Assembly (NCBI RefSeq): GCF_030403505.1
Contig: NZ_JAUEMJ010000002.1
Location: 1,054,554 to 1,118,553, forward strand
Length of the DNA: 64,000 nucleotides
Source of the DNA: Glycomyces tritici
GTDB taxonomy: Bacteria; Actinomycetota; Actinomycetes; Mycobacteriales; Micromonosporaceae
Reading direction: 5' to 3'
The notes beneath the pieces are model-generated. The model was not told the DNA's origin. It made no database searches and saw nothing but the letters and a program-made list of their open reading frames with translations. The translations under genes were made by a program, and so were the position numbers. Shown here one piece after another: positions 7,551 to 15,634 of this stretch (position 1 is the stretch's first letter; each line of letters opens with the position of its first letter).

Positions 7551-9640
7551 GCACCGTCCGCCCGCCGGCGCGGCCTGCGGTGACGGGCCCTGCGGGCCCG
7601 CGCCTCCTCCCGACCGCGGCGGTCTTCACCGCCGCGGTCGGGGCGCTCGTCGCGCTGGCGGCCCTCCACCTCACCCAGGGGACGTCCGCTGTGGACGGCG
7701 GGGACCTGCTGCGGCTGCTCACGGGCAGCGCCGACCCGGCCGTGTGGAACGTCCTCGAAGGCGCGCGGCTGCCCCGGCTGACGGGCGCGGTGCTCACCGG
7801 GATCGCGCTCGGCGCCTCCGGCGTGCTGCTGCAGTCGGTGGCGCGCAACCCCCTCGCGAGCCCGGACACGCTCGCGGTGAACGCGGGCGCGCACCTGGCC
7901 GTCACGGCCGTGGCGGCGTTCGGGCTCACGCTCCCGCTGCTCTCGGGGATCGGTGTGGCGTTCACCGGTGCGCTGCTGACGGCGGGGCTCGTGCTCGCGC
8001 TCTCGGCGGGCGGCGGCGAGTCCGCCACGACCCGCCTGATCCTCGCCGGGTCCGCGACCGCGATGGCCGCGAACTCCCTGGTGACCCTCCTGGTGCTCCT
8101 GTTCCAGGAGGAGACGACGGGCCTGTACGCCTGGGGCTCGGGCAATCTCAACCTGGCCGGGTTCGGCACCATCGTGCAGGCCGCGCCGCTCGTGCTCATC
8201 GCGGTCGCCGTGGCGGTCCTCAGTGCGCCGCGCCTGGACCTGCTGCGCCTGGGCGACGACACCGCCTCCAGCCTCGGCGTCCACGTGCGCCGCACCCGCC
8301 TCGTCGCCGTCGTCTGCTCGCTGCTGCTCGCCGCGTGCGCGGTCACGGTGGCGGGCCCGATCGGCTTCGTCGGCCTCGCGGCCCCCGTCATCGCGCGGCA
8401 GATCGCCGTGCGGGTGCCGGTGCTGCTCGCACACCGCGTCCTGATCCCGTTCAGCGCCTTGTGCGGGGCGCTCGTCATCGTCGCCGCCGACCTCGCCGTC
8501 CGGGCGGTCCTGGGCGCCGAGAAGAGCATCGAAGTGCCCGTGGGCGTGGCGACCACGCTCCTCGGCGCGGGCGTCATGGTGTGGCTGGCCCGCTCGGTCG
8601 CCAGCGGCGGCGGCGAGGACCGGCCCGCGATCCTGCACGGCGCCGCGAATCGCAGCCGCCTCGCTTTCACCCTCATCTGGATCGGGCTGGCCGCCGCCGC
8701 GGCGGCCGCCCTCATCGGCGGGATGCTCGCCGGGGACACGATGCTCCTGGGCGGCGACCTCGTCAACTGGGTGGCCGGGACCACGGGCGACTCGTACACG
8801 TGGATCATCGACCAGCGCTACCCGCGCGTCATCGCCGCGATCCTCGCCGGCGCCGCGCTCGCGTGCGCCGGGGCGGTCACGCAGGGGATCCTGCGCAACC
8901 CGCTCGCCGAACCCGGGCTCCTCGGCGTCACCGCCGGGGCGGGCGTCGGCGCGGTCGCCCTCATCACGTGGGTGCCCACGGCCGGGGCCTGGACCGTCAC
9001 CGGCGTTGCGGCCGTAGGCGGTCTCGGCGCTTTCGCGCTGGTCTACGCCCTCGCGTGGCGGGGCGGGCTCGACACGTCGCGGCTGGTGCTCATCGGCATC
9101 GGCGTGTGGTCGTTCGGGATGGCCGCGATCACGCTCATCATCCTGGCCTCGGACCCGTGGAACATCCCGAAGGCGATGACCTGGCTCTCGGGGACCACGT
9201 ACGGGCGCACGGCCGACCGGCTGATCCCGCTCGCCGCCGCCCTCGTGGTGGTGCTGCCGCTGATCCTGGCGCACCGCAAGGAGATCGACCTCCTCGCGCT
9301 CGACGACGACACGCCGCGCGTGCTCGGCGTGCGCCTGGAGCGGACCCGCCTGCTCCTGCTCGGCGCCGCCGCGCTCCTCACCGCCGCCGCCGTGGCGGTG
9401 GTCGGCGTGATCGGCTTCGTGGGCCTGGTCGCACCGCACCTGGCGCGGGCCCTGGTCGGCAGCAGGCACACCCGGGTGCTGCCGGTGTCGATCCTCATCG
9501 GCGTGCTCCTGGTGAGCCTCTCGGACACCCTGGGCCGCACCGTGATCGCCCCCGCCCAGATCCCCGCGGGCCTGGTCTGCGCCCTCATAGGGACCCCCTA
9601 CTTCATCTGGCTCCTGTGGAGGACCCGGACCCGGACGTGA
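7547..9640 (+). CDS. Fused double-length FecCD-type siderophore permease
   Basis: A 697-residue permease made of two FecCD domains in one chain, like E. coli FhuB (about twice the usual 330-350 residues). Half one contains ARLPRLTGAVLTGIALGASGVLLQSVARNPLASPDTLAVNAGA and IGFVGLAAPVIARQ. Half two repeats this as RYPRVIAAILAGAALACAGAVTQGILRNPLAEPGLLGVTAGAG and IGFVGLVAPHLARAL. The RNPLA(S/E)P blocks are the ATPase-contacting family motifs. A TTG start overlaps the lipoprotein stop. The last 38 nt overlap tail-to-tail with the disrupted HIT gene. Acts in the cytoplasmic membrane with the preceding two gene products. Confidence 0.92.
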   Translation: MSTVRPPARPAVTGPAGPRLLPTAAVFTAAVGALVALAALHLTQGTSAVDGGDLLRLLTGSADPAVWNVLEGARLPRLTGAVLTGIALGASGVLLQSVARNPLASPDTLAVNAGAHLAVTAVAAFGLTLPLLSGIGVAFTGALLTAGLVLALSAGGGESATTRLILAGSATAMAANSLVTLLVLLFQEETTGLYAWGSGNLNLAGFGTIVQAAPLVLIAVAVAVLSAPRLDLLRLGDDTASSLGVHVRRTRLVAVVCSLLLAACAVTVAGPIGFVGLAAPVIARQIAVRVPVLLAHRVLIPFSALCGALVIVAADLAVRAVLGAEKSIEVPVGVATTLLGAGVMVWLARSVASGGGEDRPAILHGAANRSRLAFTLIWIGLAAAAAAALIGGMLAGDTMLLGGDLVNWVAGTTGDSYTWIIDQRYPRVIAAILAGAALACAGAVTQGILRNPLAEPGLLGVTAGAGVGAVALITWVPTAGAWTVTGVAAVGGLGAFALVYALAWRGGLDTSRLVLIGIGVWSFGMAAITLIILASDPWNIPKAMTWLSGTTYGRTADRLIPLAAALVVVLPLILAHRKEIDLLALDDDTPRVLGVRLERTRLLLLGAAALLTAAAVAVVGVIGFVGLVAPHLARALVGSRHTRVLPVSILIGVLLVSLSDTLGRTVIAPAQIPAGLVCALIGTPYFIWLLWRTRTRT

Positions 9641-10092
9641 AGGAGGCGCGCAGCCGCTCGGCGTACACCTGGCGCTCCTCCGGCGCGGCCCAGCCGGGGA
9701 GCGCCTTCGTCGCGTACAGCCGGTCGCCCTCGTAGCGCGGGAAGACGTGGACGTGCAGGTGCCAGACGTCCTGGTTCCCGGCGGGCTCGTTGTGCTGGCG
9801 CGTGGAGACGCCGTCGCAGCCGTAGGTCTCGCGGCGCGACGGCGACCTCCCGCACCAGGTCCCCCACGGCCGCATAGGCGTCGGCCGGTACCGAGTACAG
9901 GTTCTCGTGGTGCCCGGTCGGCACTACGAGCACGTGGCCGCGGTTGTTCGGCCACCAGCGCGGCGAGACGAACGCCGCGGCGTGCTCGTCGCGGCGCACG
10001 ACGTCCTCGACATTGGTGACCCCGTCGCTGTGTCCCGCAAGGAGATTGCAGAACGGGCAGTGGTATCCGGGCGGCTCGTGCGAGGTCTCCAT
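9603..10092 (-). pseudogene. HIT family protein, frameshifted
   Basis: Two frames together spell one HIT (histidine triad) protein. The first (from 10092) gives METSHEPPGYHCPFCNLLAG, with a CxxC-type zinc pair, through NNRGHVLVVPTGHHENLYSVP. Near 9841-9853 homology jumps to the second frame, giving RETYGCDGVSTRQHNEPAGN and the catalytic triad HLHVHVFPRY. Neither frame alone has both halves; the first continues as arginine-rich nonsense. HIT proteins hydrolyse nucleotide phosphoramidates. Either a real one-base indel inactivated the gene or the assembly has an error in a GC run. An intact HIT gene lies at 39418, so loss would be tolerable. Confidence 0.8.
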
Positions 10093-10217
10093 CGCCCCAC
10101 GGTAGCGGGCCGCCGGAGCGGGGAATTCGCCCGGCGGGTCGAGCGGCGTTCACCCGGGGTTCACGGGGAGGACCGAGCATCGAGTCGACAGCGCGACCCC
10201 CGATTCGAGGAGCCTCC

Positions 10218-11486
10218 TTGCTTTCCCGCCTTCTGACCCTCACCGCCTGCGGCACGGCCGCGGTGCTGGTGTGCGCCGCCTCGGCGCAGGCCCATCCCCG
10301 CGGCGACGACGAAGTGACCGCCGAGCTCGAGACCCCCGCGCTCTGGGCGGACGACGACGCCGACGCCGACGACCCCGCGATCTGGGTCGACCCGGACGAC
10401 CGCGAGGACAGCCTCGTCATCACCACCGCCAAAGAGGCCGGCCTCTACGTCTACGGCCTCGACGGCGAGGAGGTCCAGCACGTCGCGCCCGATCCCGCCC
10501 CCGGCGAGGACGACGCGCCCGGCCGCTACAACAACGTGGACCTGGTGCGCGGCTTCGAACTCGGCGGCGAGGAGGTCGACCTCGCGGTGGCCTCCGACCG
10601 CGGCATGGACGACCTGGGCATCTTCGCGATCGATGACGGAGAGCTGGAAGAGGTGACCGACCCCGACACCGGCTGGATCTTCAGCGAGTCGCAGGACGAG
10701 GTCAACGGCGAGCACACCGCGTACGGCCTCACCACCTGGCAGGACGAGACCGGCGCATACGTCCTCGTCAGCCGCAACTCCGAGACCGAAGTGGCCCTTT
10801 TGAAGCTGGTCGCGAACGGCGACACCGTGGGCTGGGAGAAGATCCGCACCCTCGCCCTCCCCGCCGAGTTCACGATGCCCGACGGCTCGACCTGGACCAC
10901 CTGCGACGACCCCGGCCAGTACGCGCAGGTCGAAGGCATGGTCGTCGACAAGGCCAGCGGCACCGCCTACCTCGGCCAGGAGCTCGTCGGCATCTGGAAG
11001 GTCAGCGCCGACCTCACCGGTGAGCCCGAGCTCGTGGACACCGCCGTCGAGTTCGGCCTGCCCGGCGCCTACAACGCCGAGACCGACGAGTGCGAGTACG
11101 GCGAGAACCCCGGCTTCGGCGGCGACGTGCTGCGCACCGACATCGAGGGCCTCACCATCTACTCCACGGGCCGCGGCAAGGGCTACCTGCTCGCCTCCAG
11201 CCAGGGCGACGACACGTTCGCCGTCTACTCCCTCACGAACGGCAACCGGTACATCGGCTCCTTCGCGATCGGTGACGGCGACGTCGACTCGACCCAGCAC
11301 AGCGACGGCGCGGACGTCGTGAACGTGAGCCTCCCCGGCTTCGACGGGGGCCTCCTGGTCGTCCAGGACGGCGACAACACGCCTGAGGGCAGCGACGAGT
11401 CGAGCACGAACTTCAAGTTCCTGGAGTGGGAGGACGTGGCCGAGGACAGCGGCCTCGGCCTCGCCCAGGCCCGCGGACGCCGCTGA
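10218..11486 (+). CDS. Secreted beta-propeller 3-phytase
   Basis: A 422-residue exported enzyme. A signal peptide (about residues 1-26, ending AQAHP) is followed by the BPP phytase fold. Family blocks are DADDPAIWVDPDDREDSLVI, TTAKEAGLYVYGLDGEEVQ, YNNVDLVRGF, VASDR, VEGMVVDKASGTAYLGQELVGIWK and DIEGLTIYSTGRGKGYLLASSQGDDTFAVY, with many acidic calcium-ligating positions. Such enzymes are calcium-dependent and cut phytate into lower inositol phosphates and phosphate outside the cell. A TTG start sits 6 nt after GAGGAG. The inositol catabolic operon is 2.1 kb away and a PhoD phosphatase is in the same window, consistent with scavenging of phytate; no shared regulation is visible. Confidence 0.88.
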   Translation: MLSRLLTLTACGTAAVLVCAASAQAHPRGDDEVTAELETPALWADDDADADDPAIWVDPDDREDSLVITTAKEAGLYVYGLDGEEVQHVAPDPAPGEDDAPGRYNNVDLVRGFELGGEEVDLAVASDRGMDDLGIFAIDDGELEEVTDPDTGWIFSESQDEVNGEHTAYGLTTWQDETGAYVLVSRNSETEVALLKLVANGDTVGWEKIRTLALPAEFTMPDGSTWTTCDDPGQYAQVEGMVVDKASGTAYLGQELVGIWKVSADLTGEPELVDTAVEFGLPGAYNAETDECEYGENPGFGGDVLRTDIEGLTIYSTGRGKGYLLASSQGDDTFAVYSLTNGNRYIGSFAIGDGDVDSTQHSDGADVVNVSLPGFDGGLLVVQDGDNTPEGSDESSTNFKFLEWEDVAEDSGLGLAQARGRR

Positions 11487-11532
11487 CCGCACCCCGCAGC
11501 GCGCCGCTGGGGCCCCCAGGACCCGGCGGCGC

Positions 11533-12363
11533 TCATTCCGCGGCGCTCGGCAGCAGCTTCGTCTCCGTGCGGACCTTCCACGCCGCCACCGGCGTGAAGC
11601 AGACCGTCACCAGCAGCGCCCAGGCCCAGAGCTTCGAGAGGTGGACCGGCTCCCAGCCGTCGGCCTGATGCGGGTACACCCACGCGCCGAAGTAGGTCCC
11701 GATGTTCTCCGCGATCCACAGGAACACGGCGATGAGCGTGAACGACAGGGCCAGGGGCATCCGGTACTCCGCGTCGCCCACGGTGAAATGCACCCACGTG
11801 CCCAGTGTGATGAAGACCAGCAGCACCGTGAGCGCCAGCCGGATGTCGAACAGCCAGCCGCTGGACAGGAAGTTCAGGTAGATCAGCAGGCTCACCGCGG
11901 TGGTCGCCCACAGCCGGTAGCCCTCGATCCGCAGCCGCAGCAGGCGCCACGACCGGCACACGAAACTGCCCACGGCCGCGTACATGAACCCGCTGTACAG
12001 CGGCACGCCGCCGACGGCGAGCACCCCGAGGTCCGGGTACGTCCACGAGCCGATCGCCACCTTCACCAGCTCGAACCCGAGGCCGAGGGCGTGGAAGCCC
12101 GTGACGAGCAGCAGCTCCTTCCACGTGTCGGAGCTGAACAGCAGGAAGAACAGGGTCATGCCCATCCCGTAGACGAACAGCGCGTCGCCGCGCTCCAGCG
12201 GCAGCGGCATCACCGCCGAGGCCGCCAGGCCGAGGAAGATCGCGACCGCGAACACGCAGGCGCGCGCCTCCAGCAGTCCGAATCGCCACAATTGCCCTAT
12301 CAAGCGGCCCAAGGTGAACGGGGTCCGCTCGCGGCCCGGCCGCATCCTCCACAAGAACGACAT
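11533..12363 (-). CDS. DUF817 family integral membrane protein
   Basis: A 276-residue polytopic membrane protein with about eight hydrophobic helices. Segments such as GSWTYPDLGVLAVGGVPLYSGFMYAAVGS and ENIGTYFGAWVYPHQADGW belong to the DUF817 family, whose function is unknown. The chosen ATG (12363) starts MSFLWRMRPGR. GTG codons further upstream are in frame, but the family begins near this methionine. It is convergent with the phytase, with only about 45 nt between the stops. No functional partner is apparent. Confidence 0.8.
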   Translation of the reverse strand: MSFLWRMRPGRERTPFTLGRLIGQLWRFGLLEARACVFAVAIFLGLAASAVMPLPLERGDALFVYGMGMTLFFLLFSSDTWKELLLVTGFHALGLGFELVKVAIGSWTYPDLGVLAVGGVPLYSGFMYAAVGSFVCRSWRLLRLRIEGYRLWATTAVSLLIYLNFLSSGWLFDIRLALTVLLVFITLGTWVHFTVGDAEYRMPLALSFTLIAVFLWIAENIGTYFGAWVYPHQADGWEPVHLSKLWAWALLVTVCFTPVAAWKVRTETKLLPSAAE

Positions 12364-12421
12364 CGACCCATCGTGACGGACCTTCGCGTCCCTGCCAAGT
12401 CCCGCCGAGGCCGAGACCGCC

Positions 12422-13459
12422 CTACTTCGGCTTGCGGGCCACGACCAGGTCGCGGTTGATGGCCTGGTCGACGCGGTGCTCGAAGTCGAGGAACGGCGCC
12501 GCGTCCATGACTTCGAGGCCCGCTTCCTCAAGGATCGCAACGAGATCGGCGCGGCCGGTCGTGTAGAGGTTCCACGAGAGCCCGATCGCCCCGCCCCGGC
12601 GCAGCAGGTCCGCCCAGACCGGGACCGCCGCCTCCAGGACCTCGGTCGGCTTGCGCGTCAGCGCCCGCGTGTCCTTCACCGCCGCGTGCTGCACGCCGTA
12701 CGGCGCGTCGGTCACGATGAGATCGAAGGCGCCCTTGCGGAAGACCTCGCCGCTGCGCAGCGTGTCCGCGTTGACGATCTCCACCACCTGCAGGTCCCCC
12801 GCGCGGTGGCGCTCCTTCGTCGCCGCGAACTCGACCCGGGTGCGCTGCCCGACCCCGCGGCCCTCGCGCTTCACCCGGCTCTGGACCGCGTGGTGCTTGA
12901 GCCGCTTGTCCTTCAGCCAGCGCTGCACGAACGCGCTGTACGTCTCGAAGTCGCGCTTGTCGACCTCCACGCCGAACGCGTCCCAGCCGTACATCGCGGC
13001 CTGGTTCAAGGTCGTGCCGCGCCCGCACATCGGGTCGAGCACCGTGACGTCGCCGGCAAGGAGCCGGTCCGGGTCGAGGGCCACCGCGGCGGTGACGTTG
13101 AGCAGCAGCTTTGTGAACTGCTCGTTGGTCTTGCCCACGTATTTGAGGATGGTGACGAGGTCGTCGTCGTACCGGTCGAGCCGCTCGACCGCGATCGGCT
13201 CCAGCATCTCGCCGCGCACCGCGAACAGCGCGTACAGGGAGGAGAGGTTCGCGAGCAGCTTCAGGTCGCGGGCGCTCAGCGAATCGGAGCGGAACGTGAG
13301 GTACGGGACGCCGCCGAAGGCGGCCTCCTCGACGTCCGCGATCGCGCCGTCGAGCGCGTGGGCGCTGAAGACCCGGATCTCGTTCGCCGCCATGCGGGCG
13401 GCGGTGCGCGCGTACACGCGGTTGGCGGAGGGCGATATCAACATCGCGTACTGCTGCAT
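12422..13459 (-). CDS. TRM11-like SAM-dependent nucleic-acid methyltransferase
   Basis: A 345-residue methyltransferase of the UPF0020/TRM11 type. An N-terminal substrate-binding half (to about residue 140) resembles THUMP-like regions. The Rossmann half then has the SAM-binding block VTVLDPMCGRGTTLNQAAMYGWDAFGVEVD and the catalytic motif TDAPYG, a variant of the (N/D)PPY motif of amino-group methyltransferases. The likely reaction is N2-guanine methylation in tRNA, but a DNA substrate cannot be excluded. The ATG at 13459 has GAAGG 11 nt before it; a TTG six codons upstream is the alternative. Confidence 0.8.
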   Translation of the reverse strand: MQQYAMLISPSANRVYARTAARMAANEIRVFSAHALDGAIADVEEAAFGGVPYLTFRSDSLSARDLKLLANLSSLYALFAVRGEMLEPIAVERLDRYDDDLVTILKYVGKTNEQFTKLLLNVTAAVALDPDRLLAGDVTVLDPMCGRGTTLNQAAMYGWDAFGVEVDKRDFETYSAFVQRWLKDKRLKHHAVQSRVKREGRGVGQRTRVEFAATKERHRAGDLQVVEIVNADTLRSGEVFRKGAFDLIVTDAPYGVQHAAVKDTRALTRKPTEVLEAAVPVWADLLRRGGAIGLSWNLYTTGRADLVAILEEAGLEVMDAAPFLDFEHRVDQAINRDLVVARKPK

Positions 13460-13495
13460 CGACTTGCAAACCTTCAAGGACCATCGGACACGTGA

Positions 13496-13523
13496 AAGGC
13501 CCCGGCCTGCCGGCCGGGGCCTT
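13496..13523. terminator. Hairpin terminator of the iol operon
   Basis: A perfect 12-bp stem (AAGGCCCCGGCC with GGCCGGGGCCTT) and 4-nt loop, about 110 nt beyond the iolG stop on the minus strand. The stretch 13524-13632 holds nothing else recognisable. Confidence 0.75.
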
Positions 13524-13632
13524 GACTAGCGTGACCTTAGCAAACGCCGCCGGGCGGCGCAGCGAGGCCGAGGATCCGGGGGCGGCGCCCGCTCGGACTG
13601 CGCAGGCCCTGCCACCGCCCCCCGGCGCCGGT

Positions 13633-14640
13633 CTACGCGTAGAAGTCCGGGCGTTCGGGCAGCTCGATCGGGACGATCTCGCCCGAGTGCAGCGAGCGCA
13701 CGGCCGCGTCCACGACCACCGTGGCCGCGAAACCGTCCCATGAGGATGGTCCGGTCGGCTCCTGGCCCCCGAGCAGACGGTCGACCCAGTCCTGGAGCTC
13801 GACGTCGAAGGCGTCGGCGAAGCGGTCGCCGAACTCCTGCAGCACCTCAGCGCTCGCCTTGGCGCCCTTGCGGACCACGGGCGCGGCCGGGTCGGGCAGG
13901 CGCACCGCGCCGTCCTCGCCCACGATCTCGCACTGGATGTCGTAGCCGTACTGGCAGTTCACGAACGCCTCGACGTCGACACGCGCCCCCGAGGCGGTCT
14001 CGAACAGGAAGATCTGCGGGTCCTGCAGGTGCGGGAACCGCTTCGAGGTCTTGCGCGGCAGGATGGTCTGCACGGTGGTGAACTCCTCGCCGAGGAGCCA
14101 GCGCATCGCGTCGACCTCGTGGACGGCGGTGTCCTTGGCGGCCATCTCGGTCGTGTAGGCCTCGCGCACGTTCGGGTTGCGGTGCACGCAGTGCGCCATC
14201 AGCGGCTCGCCGATCTCGCCCGCGTCGAGGACGCGCTTCATCTGCCGGTACCCGGCGTCGTAGCGGCGCATGAACCCGACCTGCACGAGGCGGCGCCCGG
14301 CGGCCTGCTCGGCCTTGAGGATCCGCACCCCGTCGGCGGTCTCGGTGATGAGCGGCTTCTCGCAGAACACCGGCTTCCCGGCGGCGATGCAGGCGAGCAC
14401 CTGCTCGGCGTGGGCCGGGCCCCAGGAGGTCACGACCACCGCCTCGACCTCGGGGTCGGCGATCAGCCGGTCGGCGGTGTCGATCACGCGCGCGCCCACC
14501 GAGGCCGCGACCTTCCCCGCCGATTCGGGGTCGATGTCCGAGACCGCGACGACCCGCGCCCCGGCCACGACGTCCGTCAGCCGGTGCACGTGCTGCTCGC
14601 CGATCCAGCCGGTGCCGATCAGGCCGATGCCGATGCTCAT
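13633..14640 (-). CDS. iolG: Inositol 2-dehydrogenase (Gfo/Idh/MocA family)
   Basis: A 335-residue NAD(H)-dependent oxidoreductase that would oxidise myo-inositol to 2-keto-myo-inositol, the first catabolic step. The N-terminal Rossmann motif is GLIGTGWIGEQHVHRL. The catalytic EKP sits in GKPVFCEKPLITE, followed by VQVGFMRRYD. The active-site block KDTAVHEVDAMRWLLG holds the conserved Asp and His. It is the last gene of the operon, 29 nt after iolE, followed by a hairpin terminator. Related MocA enzymes can use scyllo-inositol, so exact isomer preference is uncertain; the operon supports iolG. Confidence 0.9.
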   Translation of the reverse strand: MSIGIGLIGTGWIGEQHVHRLTDVVAGARVVAVSDIDPESAGKVAASVGARVIDTADRLIADPEVEAVVVTSWGPAHAEQVLACIAAGKPVFCEKPLITETADGVRILKAEQAAGRRLVQVGFMRRYDAGYRQMKRVLDAGEIGEPLMAHCVHRNPNVREAYTTEMAAKDTAVHEVDAMRWLLGEEFTTVQTILPRKTSKRFPHLQDPQIFLFETASGARVDVEAFVNCQYGYDIQCEIVGEDGAVRLPDPAAPVVRKGAKASAEVLQEFGDRFADAFDVELQDWVDRLLGGQEPTGPSSWDGFAATVVVDAAVRSLHSGEIVPIELPERPDFYA

Positions 14641-14669
14641 GGTGTTCCGTCCTCACTCATTCGAACTGC

Positions 14670-15623
14670 TCAGGACTGCTGACGGCCGGCGCCGAGGCCG
14701 CAGCCGCCCAGGTACTCGCGGGTGCGCACCGCGATCGGGTAGGGGACGTCGGGCTCGCACGGGTACAGGTCCTGCTCGACGATCACGAACAGCTCCGCGT
14801 CGAGCGTGGCGAGCTCGGCGACGATGTCGGCCGGGTACGGCACGCCCGCGGGCGGCTCCACGCACACGCCGCGCTTGACGGCCTCGCCGAAGCCCAGGCC
14901 CTCGTCGCGCACCTGCCGCAGGATCTCGGGGTCCATCTGCTTGATGTGCACGTAGCCGATCCGCTCGCCGTAGCGGCGGATCAGGTCCACATTGTCGCCG
15001 CCGCCGTACGCGACGTGACCGGTGTCCAGGCACAGCGACACGAAGTCCGAGTCGGTGCCGTCCAGGAACGTCTCGATCTGCGGCTGCGTCATGATCTGGC
15101 AGTCCGCGTGCGGGTGCAGGTCGATGCGGACGCCGTGCTCCTCGAACATCTGCTTCCCGAGGCGGTTGGCGGCGGCGTGCACCGTGGCCCACTGCGCGGC
15201 GTCCCATTCGGTCACGTCGTTGACCGCGTCGGTCTTCTCGTCGCGGAACAGCGGCGGGATGAGCACCACGTGCGTCGCGCCCTGCGAGGCGGTCAGCTTC
15301 GCGACCTTCCCGACGATGTCGAGCGTCTGGTCGAACAGCTCGGGCCGGTGGAGGTTCCCGAACACGGTGCCTCCGGAGACCTTGAGGCCGCGCTCGCCGA
15401 GCTCGTCGGTCAGCACCGCCGGGTCGGTCGGCAGGTACCCGTACGGGCCGAGCTCGAGCCATTCGTAGCCGGCGCCGGCCAGCTCGTCCAGGAACCGCTC
15501 GTACGGCAGCTGCCGCTCGTCCTCGGGGAACCACACGCCCCACGAGTCCGGGGCCGAGCCGAGCCGGAGGTTCGGCGCTTGCGCTCTCGGCGAAGCCTGC
15601 GAGCCGTGCGTTGGCGTCGTCAT
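14670..15623 (-). CDS. iolE: Myo-inosose-2 dehydratase
   Basis: A 317-residue TIM-barrel enzyme of the xylose-isomerase-like superfamily. It would dehydrate 2-keto-myo-inositol to the trihydroxycyclohexanedione that IolD opens. The IolE signature SAPDSWGVWFPEDERQLPYERFLDELAGAGY is near the N terminus. Metal-ligand segments follow: RIDLHPHADCQI, LCLDTGHVAYGGGD and YVHIKQMD, with a terminal glutamate block VIVEQDLYPCEPDVPYPI. The N-terminal 20 residues are a variable Ser/Pro/Gln stretch after the ATG at 15623. It lies 11 nt after iolA. IolH- or IolI-like assignment is possible but the PDSWGVWF motif favours IolE. Confidence 0.88.
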   Translation of the reverse strand: MTTPTHGSQASPRAQAPNLRLGSAPDSWGVWFPEDERQLPYERFLDELAGAGYEWLELGPYGYLPTDPAVLTDELGERGLKVSGGTVFGNLHRPELFDQTLDIVGKVAKLTASQGATHVVLIPPLFRDEKTDAVNDVTEWDAAQWATVHAAANRLGKQMFEEHGVRIDLHPHADCQIMTQPQIETFLDGTDSDFVSLCLDTGHVAYGGGDNVDLIRRYGERIGYVHIKQMDPEILRQVRDEGLGFGEAVKRGVCVEPPAGVPYPADIVAELATLDAELFVIVEQDLYPCEPDVPYPIAVRTREYLGGCGLGAGRQQS

Positions 15624-15634
15624 TGACGGTCTCC

